NCBI GenBank assembly: GCA_045617625.1
Contig: JAZLJA010000023.1
Coordinates: 92,494-156,493, forward strand
Direction of reading: 5' to 3'
Source of the DNA: Firm-04 sp045617625
GTDB taxonomy: Bacteria; Bacillota; Clostridia; Oscillospirales; Ruminococcaceae
DNA: 64,000 bases
In this document: positions 36,880 through 44,894 of the stretch, in pieces
How the letters are laid out: each line of letters begins with the position of its first letter
Position numbering within the stretch: the stretch's first letter is position 1
The notes under the pieces: model-generated
The model's input: only the letters and a program-made list of their open reading frames with translations
The model's database searches: none
Told to the model about the DNA's origin: nothing
Translations under genes and position numbers: made by a program

Positions 36880-38487
36880 CTATGCAGCCTGATTTTCAAA
36901 AATATCAGACATCATTGCTACAAGGTCATCAAGGGCATCGGCATCAAAAATATTGGAAAATCCACATTCTGATAAAGTTCGCTGCAACATACAATCCTTA
37001 TCATTTGTCTCCACTTTACTGATTTTGTCATAGAGTGCATATGCTGTTTCATGGGATTCCTGCAAGGCTGCATAAATTTGCAAGGAAGCTAATGCAGAAA
37101 CGCCATAGCTGATATAATATCCAGGCTGTTCAAACAAATGTGAGATCTCATATAACTCATATTCCAGACCACATTCACCCATGATATCATCAAATAATGC
37201 AGCAACTTCTTCCGCAGACATTCTGTCATGCTGCTTCATCACCTGATATTCAAATTTTCCGACAGCAAATCCAGACACAACGGATTCCAACATATTATAG
37301 AGTGTAACATTCTCCATGAATGGTGCATTCTTTCCATAAATATCATCATAGCATTGCGTAAACAGCAATTCCATGCCCTGTGATTGGATTTCAGCCACAT
37401 CAATGCAGCTTTGCTGACAATATACATGGGTTGTATCATCACGATCTGCATGATAATGCCCAAATTCATGAATGGCACTCAGCAAATCATAGTAATCCCC
37501 CATTGTGCAAAGATAGATTGTAGCATTCGGAATCGACGGAAAACCGATTGTATATCCGCCATCGTAACAATCATCTCCCTCTGCGAGCACATATCGTTTT
37601 TCATCCCACAGTTTATCCGCAGAGGTCTTTACAGAATCACCAAGTTTTCCTGCATATCTGTGAATGGTTGCAAAAGGGTTATCATCCACGACAAAATCTG
37701 TTGTTTCCATCCGTTCATATCGTGAATCAGAAATCATCAAATCAAAACAACTGTCCATCAAAGGGCAGAATTCCTGCACAATGGTATCATACATCGCGGA
37801 AACTTGTTCTGCTGTATAATCACGCTGATAAACATCATACAGATATTTTTCACAGTCATAATCTTCGAGACAATCCAAATATAGCTGCGCACAGGTCACA
37901 TTTGATTCTGCTATCTCATCATCTTCATAATGATCAGTACGATATGCAGTATCATAATAATCATCAAGCTTTTCGCCGTATTCGGCAGATTGCGTTTTGG
38001 AAAGTGCTTTGATTTTTGTCAATGTATAAGCAAGATAGTAATTCTTATTGACTTCATCAGCATACGGTTCAAATAAATCAAAATATACAGACTTATAGGC
38101 ACCATTGGTGAATACCCAAGAAAGCAGCTCGGAAGCAACGTAATACTTCTCATACAAATCGTTGTAACGCTGTGTTTTGGCTTCGTCATTCCAATCAGCA
38201 TAATATTCGAGCTCAGCCTGAAAATACGCCTCACTGACCTCGTCAAAAAGTGTCAGAATTTTTTCAGAATTGTTCTGCATGAGCTGATCATTCCCATACT
38301 GTGTCCAGCAATCACGCATTTCTTCTATCAATGATTGAATATCAGCAACTCTATCATCACTTTCATTCGTAAGTACCGTCTCCGAAGATAAGTCACTTGC
38401 CATTTGGAAAAAAGGATTATCACATCCACAAAGTGAATACGCCAATGAAATCGAAAGCAAAGATGCAGTTAGTCTATGAGCACGCAA
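36880..38487 (-). CDS. M3-like zinc peptidase lipoprotein
   Basis: A 535-residue protein with a lipoprotein signal (lipobox CGC) followed by a mostly helical body like oligoendopeptidase F-type M3 enzymes. The zinc site is AIHEFGHYHADR, with a candidate third ligand Glu in IQSQGMELL about 25 residues on. Late Tyr-rich segments (QPGYYISYGVSALASLQIY) match the M3 substrate-binding region. It would act on peptides at the outer membrane face. The start is TTG at 38487, placed 7 bases after GGAGG. The promoter lies in the 3' end of sigK. Confidence 0.82.
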   Translation of the reverse strand: MRAHRLTASLLSISLAYSLCGCDNPFFQMASDLSSETVLTNESDDRVADIQSLIEEMRDCWTQYGNDQLMQNNSEKILTLFDEVSEAYFQAELEYYADWNDEAKTQRYNDLYEKYYVASELLSWVFTNGAYKSVYFDLFEPYADEVNKNYYLAYTLTKIKALSKTQSAEYGEKLDDYYDTAYRTDHYEDDEIAESNVTCAQLYLDCLEDYDCEKYLYDVYQRDYTAEQVSAMYDTIVQEFCPLMDSCFDLMISDSRYERMETTDFVVDDNPFATIHRYAGKLGDSVKTSADKLWDEKRYVLAEGDDCYDGGYTIGFPSIPNATIYLCTMGDYYDLLSAIHEFGHYHADRDDTTHVYCQQSCIDVAEIQSQGMELLFTQCYDDIYGKNAPFMENVTLYNMLESVVSGFAVGKFEYQVMKQHDRMSAEEVAALFDDIMGECGLEYELYEISHLFEQPGYYISYGVSALASLQIYAALQESHETAYALYDKISKVETNDKDCMLQRTLSECGFSNIFDADALDDLVAMMSDIFENQAA

Positions 38488-38517
38488 TTCGATCCCTCCT
38501 TTTAGTACGTCTTTCTC

Positions 38518-38546
38518 ATTTTAGCATATTTTTGCAGTTGTGTCAA
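38518..38546 (-). promoter_or_regulatory. Promoter of the M3-like peptidase gene
   Basis: Minus strand TTGACA, 17 bp, TAAAAT. It overlaps the last codons of sigK. Confidence 0.75.
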
Positions 38547-39228
38547 CAGTTTCATAGGCATTTCGTAAAATATGCAGCGCCCGTTTTTCAATTCTGGATA
38601 CATAGGAGCGACTGATACCCATAGATTCGGCTACTTCACGCTGTGTTTCTGCTTTCCTTCCAAATAATCCGTATCGACGCACAATCACTGTCCATTCCCG
38701 TTTGGAAAGTTTTGTTTGCAGATATTCGTGGAGCTGACGTTCCTGCATAGATTGTTCAACCTGCTCCACAAGACTCACTTCATCGCTGATGATATCCATC
38801 AGTGTCAGCGCATTGCCGTCTTTGTCAAATTCAAGAGGTTCGTCGAAATAGACATCTGCGGCATTCTTTTTGCGTGAACGGTAATACATTAGAATTTCAT
38901 TTTCAATACATCTGCTTGCATATGTTGCAAACCTGGCGCCCTTTTCAGGATTGTAAGACGAAACCGCTTTCATCAGACCTAACGTACCAATGGAAATAAG
39001 TTCATCCTGTTCACGATCCGGGGAATAAAATTTCTTCACCATATGTGCGACCAACCGCAGATTCCGTGATATCAATGTTTGTCTTGCTTCTTCATCCCCA
39101 TTCGCCAAGCGGCGCAGGCATTCCTGTTCTTCTTCCTTCGACATCGGTTGCGGAAATGCAGCAGTTTGGTCTACATGAAGCAAAAAGAAAGTCATAGAAT
39201 GAAACAACTTTCCGATAAGTTCCAACAT
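38521..39228 (-). CDS. sigK: Sporulation sigma factor SigK
   Basis: Late mother-cell sigma factor, 235 residues, here as one continuous gene with no intervening skin-type element. Sigma-70 region 2 shows NLRLVAHMVKKFY, DELISIGTLGLMKAV and FATYASRCIENEILMYYR; region 4 shows KAETQREVAESMGISRSYVSRIEKRAL. A hydrophobic N-terminal pro-sequence (about 1-20) is present, as in pro-SigK. The ATG at 39228 is preferred over 39240, which lies directly on the AGAAGG site. The upstream CATATACT resembles a SigE -10 element, but the -35 is unclear. Paired with spoIIGA-sigE at 53-54.6 kb, it indicates an endospore former. Confidence 0.92.
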   Translation of the reverse strand: MLELIGKLFHSMTFFLLHVDQTAAFPQPMSKEEEQECLRRLANGDEEARQTLISRNLRLVAHMVKKFYSPDREQDELISIGTLGLMKAVSSYNPEKGARFATYASRCIENEILMYYRSRKKNAADVYFDEPLEFDKDGNALTLMDIISDEVSLVEQVEQSMQERQLHEYLQTKLSKREWTVIVRRYGLFGRKAETQREVAESMGISRSYVSRIEKRALHILRNAYETVDTTAKIC

Positions 39229-39284
39229 AGCCGTCACCATCCTTCTGAACAGTATATGCGGAACGGCTTGTCAATGGTGACGTT

Positions 39285-40154
39285 CTATTCAGAAAATAAC
39301 GAAAGCTGTGTTTCTGTCTGCGGAAAAGAACGCAAATAGGAAAATACAGTGTCGATGTCCGAATGGATTCCGTGTTCCTGGCAAAATGAAAAGAACAAAT
39401 GCATCAGCTTCGGCTGATTGGGTGAAATCAGTTCATATGACATTCCATACTCTCGCTGATATCTTTCCCTTAGGTTCGGAAATGAATGGTCAAGCGTACG
39501 ATAAAAATATTCGCGGTTTCCGTCTCGCAATGTGAGACCCATCCCAAAGCAAACGATTCCCCACACACCGGCATCCGCACAATATTGCAGCAAACCAAGC
39601 AGATTCTCTTCGGTATCATTGATATACGGAAGAATCGGAGAGATCCACACAACGGTCGGTATGCAGTTATCGCGTAAGATTTGCAATGTTTCAAAGCGTT
39701 CTCTCGTAGTACTGACATTTGGCTCAATAATACGGCAAAGCGATTCGTCATAGGTTGTCAAAGTCATCTGTACCACACATTTCGCCTGTTCATGAATTCG
39801 TTTCAATAAATCCAGGTCACGGAGAATACGGGAAGACTTTGTCTGAATCGCAAGCCCGAATCCCTCATCAGCGATTATTTCCAAACAGCGTCTCGTAAGT
39901 TGTATTTCAGATTCGCAGTGGAGATACGGATCGCACATGGAACCGGTTCCGATCATGCAGCGCCGACGTCTGGATTTCAAGGCTGTTCGAAGAAGAACTG
40001 GAGCATTCTGCTTCACTTCGATATCTTCAAAATCATGTAAAAAGCCATAACAGCGACTCCGACTGTCACAATAGATACATCCGTGCGTACAGCCGCGATA
40101 CAGATTCATACCGTTTTGTGAAGAGAGAATCCCTTTCGCATTCACAAAATGCAT
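39285..40154 (-). CDS. SPL-family radical SAM protein
   Basis: A 289-residue radical SAM protein similar to spore photoproduct lyase-like enzymes. The cluster motif is CTHGCIYCDSR near residue 22, followed by the GTGSMCDPY and QTKSSRILRDLDLL segments of this group. True spore photoproduct lyases are longer and have a specific C-terminal Cys; I cannot confirm that function here, so DNA-lesion repair is only a possibility. It lies 11 bases after the PLC-like gene in the same operon. Confidence 0.82.
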   Translation of the reverse strand: MHFVNAKGILSSQNGMNLYRGCTHGCIYCDSRSRCYGFLHDFEDIEVKQNAPVLLRTALKSRRRRCMIGTGSMCDPYLHCESEIQLTRRCLEIIADEGFGLAIQTKSSRILRDLDLLKRIHEQAKCVVQMTLTTYDESLCRIIEPNVSTTRERFETLQILRDNCIPTVVWISPILPYINDTEENLLGLLQYCADAGVWGIVCFGMGLTLRDGNREYFYRTLDHSFPNLRERYQREYGMSYELISPNQPKLMHLFFSFCQEHGIHSDIDTVFSYLRSFPQTETQLSLFSE

Positions 40155-40165
40155 TTCGCAGCCTC

Positions 40166-41332
40166 CTATTCATCATACGGCAGAGTATCCCGTAAGAAAA
40201 TTGCAGTACGCATTTGGAAAATATCTTCGGGCAGTGAACAGAAACGACGGTCATAGCAGTGAAGATGTCCGTTTTTCGTACCCAAGACACGATTACGGTC
40301 ACCATCCAAATATAATACCGGAAAGCTCTCATATCCAAGACGAAACCGAGCATTTTTCGACTCATGTGGCTGCACAAATCTAACGCTGCTCAATGGTCCA
40401 ACAGTCAAACTTCTTTCATCCTGTGATACCAGTGAAAATGCACCATCCTCAAGGAACTGAACAAAAAGAGGCTCATCAAGCAATACATCACCATCGGGCA
40501 AGCCACATACATAATAAGGGCATCCCTCATGAAGCAAATCGCCCTCAATTTGTTGTGCCGAAACGGCAAATGCGGCAAAAAGTCCTGCCGTATATCGAAT
40601 AGCTGCCAAGATTCGCCGCATAATGGATTGTTCGAGCGCCTCAAGATCATCGCCAAGAACATATTCACGTTCCTTTGCACTATCCACTGCAATCTGATTG
40701 ACAAACGCAGTGAGCGGATGCTCTGCTGTGTCACCTGCCAAGGCTGCGGGATGAATGGAAAACGCATCTAAAAAGTTCTGCATGGGGATTTCACCCTCCG
40801 CAAGTTTTGCGAACCGCTGAGACGCCGTGTATTCCTCCGTGACAGGTTGTTCCATCCAAAACAGCTTGGCAGCTGTTAGTTCATATCGTTTGTGCTGGGC
40901 TGCAAATTTAGAAAAATAAGTCAAGCCGCAGACGTGAGGCGGACAGCAAATATCGGATAGCATATGTGCTGCCCGAGCCAGATGACGCATAGCTGCATCC
41001 TGTTTGCCGGCTGCAGAAAGCATTATCGCACTGCGATATTCACCATGAAGCATGGTACAGGGTGAGACACCATATTTTCCGTTCGCGTTTGGATAAAACC
41101 CTGCACTGTTTTTTTCTATTGATTCTCCAATAGGAGAAACAGCACAATAGTAATGAAGTCCGCGCCCTTGCATTCTGTCACCAATTTGATCCGGTTTTTC
41201 AGTTTCCTCTACAAGCGTCTCTGCATCACTGACAGTATAAAACGCCGCTGTCGGATGCTCACTGTATTCGAGCAACAGCATAGCAGCACGCACAATGCCG
41301 CGATGAACCGATGGAAAAGCATGCTTATCCAT
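40166..41332 (-). CDS. Zinc-dependent phospholipase C / P1 nuclease-like protein
   Basis: A 388-residue protein whose first 200 residues resemble the helical, zinc-binding phospholipase C fold: GLHYYC, a helix with LHGEYRSAIML, and AAHMLSDICCPPHVCG, where His and Asp would bind zinc. No signal peptide is visible, unlike secreted toxins of this fold, so an intracellular role is likely. The C-terminal 120 residues are beta-rich and unassigned. GGAGG precedes the ATG by 12 bases. First gene of an operon with an SPL-like radical SAM protein. Confidence 0.6.
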   Translation of the reverse strand: MDKHAFPSVHRGIVRAAMLLLEYSEHPTAAFYTVSDAETLVEETEKPDQIGDRMQGRGLHYYCAVSPIGESIEKNSAGFYPNANGKYGVSPCTMLHGEYRSAIMLSAAGKQDAAMRHLARAAHMLSDICCPPHVCGLTYFSKFAAQHKRYELTAAKLFWMEQPVTEEYTASQRFAKLAEGEIPMQNFLDAFSIHPAALAGDTAEHPLTAFVNQIAVDSAKEREYVLGDDLEALEQSIMRRILAAIRYTAGLFAAFAVSAQQIEGDLLHEGCPYYVCGLPDGDVLLDEPLFVQFLEDGAFSLVSQDERSLTVGPLSSVRFVQPHESKNARFRLGYESFPVLYLDGDRNRVLGTKNGHLHCYDRRFCSLPEDIFQMRTAIFLRDTLPYDE

Positions 41333-41364
41333 GAATCAGATGCACCTCCGTTCTATATGATATC

Positions 41365-41393
41365 ATCATACCACATCAGACTATAAAAATCAA
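41365..41393 (-). promoter_or_regulatory. Promoter of the PLC-like / radical SAM operon
   Basis: Minus strand TTGATT, 17 bp, TATGAT. The -35 lies in the tail of the upstream prs terminator. Confidence 0.6.
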
Positions 41394-41425
41394 GGGATAA
41401 CGAGACAAAACCCGTTATCCCTTGA
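41383..41425 (-). terminator. prs terminator
   Basis: A 13-bp stem (TCAAGGGATAACG / CGTTATCCCTTGA) followed by TTTTTAT on the minus strand. Confidence 0.88.
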
Positions 41426-41430
41426 CGCAT

Positions 41431-42669
41431 TCAGATTTCAGCATCCGTGCGATGCTGTTTTGCAAGCAGGGCACGAATTTTTTCATGTGGGTCAATCACG
41501 GTGCTGATAGAAACATCATGGTTGATGGACGCAATGAAATATGCCGCATATTTCGATACATCGACTTCATGGAACCATTCACGTTCCAGCAGTTCAGGCT
41601 TACGGTAAGTCAAATTGGTGCCAAACACTGCATCGAGAATGCCTTCTTCATATGCCCTATCAAACTTTTCTAAACCGTGAGTGAACAAACCGTATGTTGC
41701 ATAAGCAAGAATGCGGGATGCCTTCTTCTCTTTCAGGTTCTTTGCAAGATCAAGCATAGATTCACCTGATGCGATGATATCATCGGCGACGAAAACGGTC
41801 TTCCCTTCCACCGGATTACCAAGATATTCATGTGCAACAATCGGATTCTTACCTTCCACGATTTTTGAATAATCGCGTCGCTTATAGAACATACCCAAAT
41901 TTACGCCCAGCATAGTGGCATAATACATATTGCGGCTCAATGCGCCTTCATCAGGGCTGATAACCATGAAGTTATCCGCACTGATATCCAGTTCCGGCAT
42001 ACAGCGCAGCATTGTTTTCAAAACCTGATACGAAGGAATCACATTATCAATGCCCATAAGCGGTACCGCATTGCTGACACGGGGATCGTGTGCATCGAAC
42101 GTGATGATATTTTCAACACCCATTGCCTCCAGTTCCTGAAGTGCACAGGCGCAGTCAAGCGATTCACGATAATTTCTGCGATGCTGTCTGCCACCGTAAA
42201 GAATCGGCATCACAACATTCAAACGATGCGCTTTGCCGGATGCAGCCTGAATAATTCGTTTCAGATCCTGATAATGGTCATCGGGCGACATGGAATTCAC
42301 GCGGTCAAACATCTGATAGGTACAGCTATAATTGCCCACATCAATGACGATAAACAGATCCTTGCCGCGAATGGTGGACTTGATCAAGCCTTTGCCATCA
42401 CCGGAAGCAAATCGCGGGCATTCAACTTCGATGAGATAATCTGTATCAGGAATGCCGTTGTCGTTTGCCCATCTTACAAGATATCGGTTGATTTTTTCAG
42501 CTAGTTGCTCCGCTCCGGGCATGGCAATAATGCCAAGCGGTGCCACGCTTTTGCTTTTGCGATACAACGCATCAGGGGCTGCGAGTGTCATAGGTACATC
42601 CTCCACTTTCTCTTTCTTCTGCTTTTTGGGGTTTATTCTGACAAAGCCTTGCCGCTTTGTTTGAACCAT
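41431..42669 (-). CDS. prs: Ribose-phosphate pyrophosphokinase (PRPP synthase), long form
   Basis: Makes PRPP from ribose 5-phosphate and ATP. At 412 residues it is about 100 longer than classical Prs, with a basic N-terminal extension rich in Lys (about 1-30) and insertions. Recognisable parts: PILYGGRQHRRNYRES (catalytic region), ITFDAHDPRV, VISPDEGALSR, and the PRPP-binding loop VADDIIASGESM. Its ATG overlaps the stop of ppa by one base (TAATG), so the two are translationally coupled. A terminator follows. Confidence 0.88.
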   Translation of the reverse strand: MVQTKRQGFVRINPKKQKKEKVEDVPMTLAAPDALYRKSKSVAPLGIIAMPGAEQLAEKINRYLVRWANDNGIPDTDYLIEVECPRFASGDGKGLIKSTIRGKDLFIVIDVGNYSCTYQMFDRVNSMSPDDHYQDLKRIIQAASGKAHRLNVVMPILYGGRQHRRNYRESLDCACALQELEAMGVENIITFDAHDPRVSNAVPLMGIDNVIPSYQVLKTMLRCMPELDISADNFMVISPDEGALSRNMYYATMLGVNLGMFYKRRDYSKIVEGKNPIVAHEYLGNPVEGKTVFVADDIIASGESMLDLAKNLKEKKASRILAYATYGLFTHGLEKFDRAYEEGILDAVFGTNLTYRKPELLEREWFHEVDVSKYAAYFIASINHDVSISTVIDPHEKIRALLAKQHRTDAEI

Positions 42670-43199
42670 TATTTACAAAAGTGGTCTATATAACGGTCAA
42701 TGTCCGCTGCAATAATTTCCTTTGCAACATTCGCATCGCCAAACTCATCTACAGCTGTGGATTTTTGCTCCAACTCTTTATATACAGAGAAGAAATGGAT
42801 CATTTCCTGCACAATATGTTTGGGTAACTCTTCGATATCGTGGTATATATTGTAATTCGGGTCATCAAACGGTATGGCAATGATCTTATCATCACGATGT
42901 CCTTGATCAATCATGCGAATGACACCGATCGGATAACAGCGCACCAAAGTCATGGAGGCGATGGTTTCCGAACAAAGCACCAGAACATCCAGCGGGTCAT
43001 TATCATCTGCATAAGTTCTTGGGATAAGTCCGTAATTGGCAGGATAGTGCGTTGACGTATATAAAATACGGTCAAGCTTTATCAACCCTGTTTCCTTGTC
43101 AAGCTCATATTTGTTTTTGCTTCCTTTCGGAATTTCGATCACAGCTACAAAATCTTCTGGTGTGATGCGCTTGGGGCTGATATTATGCCAAATATTCAT
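42669..43199 (-). CDS. ppa: Inorganic pyrophosphatase
   Basis: Soluble family I pyrophosphatase, 176 residues. Signatures: IEIPKGSKNKYELD, the active-site stretch DDNDPLDVLVL, and a DDKIIAIPFDDPNY segment. It pulls PPi-forming reactions, including phosphoribosyltransfer that consumes PRPP, fitting its coupling with prs. The ATG at 43199 is chosen 11 bases after GGAGG; a reading from 43268 starts at the -35 hexamer and is rejected. Confidence 0.93.
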   Translation of the reverse strand: MNIWHNISPKRITPEDFVAVIEIPKGSKNKYELDKETGLIKLDRILYTSTHYPANYGLIPRTYADDNDPLDVLVLCSETIASMTLVRCYPIGVIRMIDQGHRDDKIIAIPFDDPNYNIYHDIEELPKHIVQEMIHFFSVYKELEQKSTAVDEFGDANVAKEIIAADIDRYIDHFCK

Positions 43200-43239
43200 A
43201 CAAAATACAACCTCCTGCTCTCTCGTTTCTTCACAAAAA

Positions 43240-43268
43240 AGTATAGCACAAATTGGTGAAAGTGTCAA
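43240..43268 (-). promoter_or_regulatory. ppa-prs promoter
   Basis: Minus strand TTGACA, 17 bp, TATACT. Confidence 0.8.
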
Positions 43269-43373
43269 TGACGAATCTGATTTTTGTCAATCTTGCATGA
43301 TTTATCATAGAGCAGATATGTCGTAATTTTCCGTTTGAGGTGACATTCGTCATATATTCTTAGAAACCCTTTT

Positions 43374-44435
43374 CTATTTTGCAAAACGCACCTGAATCTC
43401 ACCAATCAGTCTTTTGGCTGTTGATGAAAGAATTTCACGATTCTGAGCAGCGATATAGTATGTCTCAATCTCATCATGGACAGTCAAAGCCTCGTCAAGC
43501 AGGCAAGTGGTGTGATTCATAAGACTTCGCACTGTCTGCCTGCAAAAATGAATCAGTGAACGCTGCTTTTTCAGTTTATCTGAATCGTAAAAGCGCCGAG
43601 TGTGCAAAAGCATAGTTGGTGCAACATGGTATGGCATATGTGGTGCAGATGTCAGGAACACTAAATGCAATGCAGGAATATATAGATGCAAAACAGGTTT
43701 ATTCGTTTGCACAAGCGATTTTGTCATAATGCAGTCAAACCCTGCATGCAAAGCCGACTCACGAAAAGTACAAAGGAAACACTCGGCTGCAGCGCCATAC
43801 TGATCATCAAGCACAATCACATCACATTCGTCAGGAACCCACGTTATCCACCCTTTCGGCGTCAAGGACGATAACTGACGATTCATTTGAATTCCCACAG
43901 AACCAGTGCGTTTGACCCCTGTCAGCACCCTTTTGGCAAACCTTTCAGAATAGCCTTTGATTCTGTCATACAGTAAGGCGTCTTTCCCTATTCCGTTCAA
44001 AATGTCCAACATCGCTGAGATTCCGCCAATTGCGCCAGATGCCTGTTTATGCAGCATACTGTTTTTTTCTGAAAGCATTACGACCTTGTCAGCATAGCCA
44101 TACAACGCACTTCCATTCAGCGCGGACGCAAGATCAATTTGTTCTCCCGTAATGTGCGGCAGCGTGACCGACTGTTCATGCGGGGGGGTCGCATCGGCAA
44201 GGAAAACACCTCGTTCCTCCAGCACAACTGCATCAAACGATTCAGGATCAGACGCACAATGATAAAACGATACTTCTTCATCACGAAAAGCGTTGGCAAC
44301 TGTTTTCATGAGAGTTGATTTCCCTGAACCCGGACCTCCGGTCAGATAAAGTCCGTACTTTCCGCGTTGTTCTTCCCAAAATGAAGTGTAGAACCCATTT
44401 CGTGTGCTGCCGCCCAAGAAATAATCTCGCTGCAT
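43374..44435 (-). CDS. P-loop ATPase of the PRK06851 type
   Basis: A 353-residue protein with an N-terminal Walker A motif TGGPGSGKSTLMKT and the YHCASDPESFDAVVL segment that recurs in this Firmicute ATPase group. The C-terminal half resembles the second copy of the fold (HLVFLTSAPHMPYH). The function of the group is unknown; many members occur in spore formers. The ATG at 44435 follows GGAGGAACAGT; a longer reading from 44462 has no ribosome site. Monocistronic. Confidence 0.7.
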   Translation of the reverse strand: MQRDYFLGGSTRNGFYTSFWEEQRGKYGLYLTGGPGSGKSTLMKTVANAFRDEEVSFYHCASDPESFDAVVLEERGVFLADATPPHEQSVTLPHITGEQIDLASALNGSALYGYADKVVMLSEKNSMLHKQASGAIGGISAMLDILNGIGKDALLYDRIKGYSERFAKRVLTGVKRTGSVGIQMNRQLSSLTPKGWITWVPDECDVIVLDDQYGAAAECFLCTFRESALHAGFDCIMTKSLVQTNKPVLHLYIPALHLVFLTSAPHMPYHVAPTMLLHTRRFYDSDKLKKQRSLIHFCRQTVRSLMNHTTCLLDEALTVHDEIETYYIAAQNREILSSTAKRLIGEIQVRFAK

Positions 44436-44648
44436 ACTGTTCCTCCAATTATGGATTTCCAAAGCAGACTTACATTGCTTCGGATTGCCTTATCTTATGA
44501 CGATAGCACACATCTTGTGAAAATCTGTGATAATGACCCCAACCTGCACCTTCTATCTGATAAGTTTATTAACGAATCTGAACATAAAAATTGTATAATG
44601 TGCATAGATACAAGTATCGTTTTTTGGGGGAACCCCACAAACGCCCTC
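44436..44648. other. Intergenic stretch without recognisable gene
   Basis: About 210 bases between the P-loop ATPase and the promoter of the xpt remnant. It contains a short hairpin GATACAAGTATC followed by a T run (about 44608-44625) and a GGGGAACCCC palindrome. The open frames here have no ribosome site and no family resemblance. Confidence 0.4.
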
Positions 44649-44678
44649 TTGATTATTTTCATCGTTTTTCGATATAAT
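44649..44678 (+). promoter_or_regulatory. Promoter of the xpt remnant and leader
   Basis: TTGATT, 18 bp, TATAAT. It is followed by a leader of about 130 bases with one clear stem (TGCACATCCAT pairing with ATGGAATGTGCA around one bulge). I see no purine-riboswitch core. Confidence 0.6.
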
Positions 44679-44814
44679 GGTATTATACGGCTTGACTCTC
44701 GCGGTCTCAAGATCCTCCTGCACATCCATTTGTAGTATGGAATGTGCAATTCCCAAACCGCTGACAGGTCTTTTTGTTTTGTTCACAAATGATGAATGGG
44801 GGGCAGATTCAACA

Positions 44815-44894
44815 ATGAAATCACTTGAGGAACGAATACAGGCAGAGGGTAAATTACTGCCCGGTCGATTATAAAGGTCAATTCATTTCTCAAA
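44815..44894 (+). pseudogene. xpt: Broken start of xanthine phosphoribosyltransferase
   Basis: The first 17 codons read MKSLEERIQAEGKLLPG, matching the N-terminus of Xpt (typically MKxLEExIxxxGxVLxGxxLKVDSFLNHQ). One base is missing after about codon 17. The next frame (from 44868) continues IIKVNSFLK, matching the following KVDSFLNHQ block, and homology then stops at the 3' end of the convergent helicase gene. So only the 5' tip of xpt survives, frameshifted and truncated, with its promoter and leader intact. Xpt salvages xanthine to XMP. Confidence 0.72.

Noticed and set aside
38521..39228. skin-like interruption of sigK
   Set aside because: The reading frame is continuous through sigma regions 2 to 4, so there is no intervening element.
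44451..44735. 94-codon plus-strand open frame upstream of the xpt remnant
   Set aside because: No ribosome site or family resemblance, and it runs through a good promoter.
44679..44814. Purine riboswitch in the xpt leader
   Set aside because: Expected from other xpt genes, but the conserved three-way-junction core was not found; only one long stem is present.
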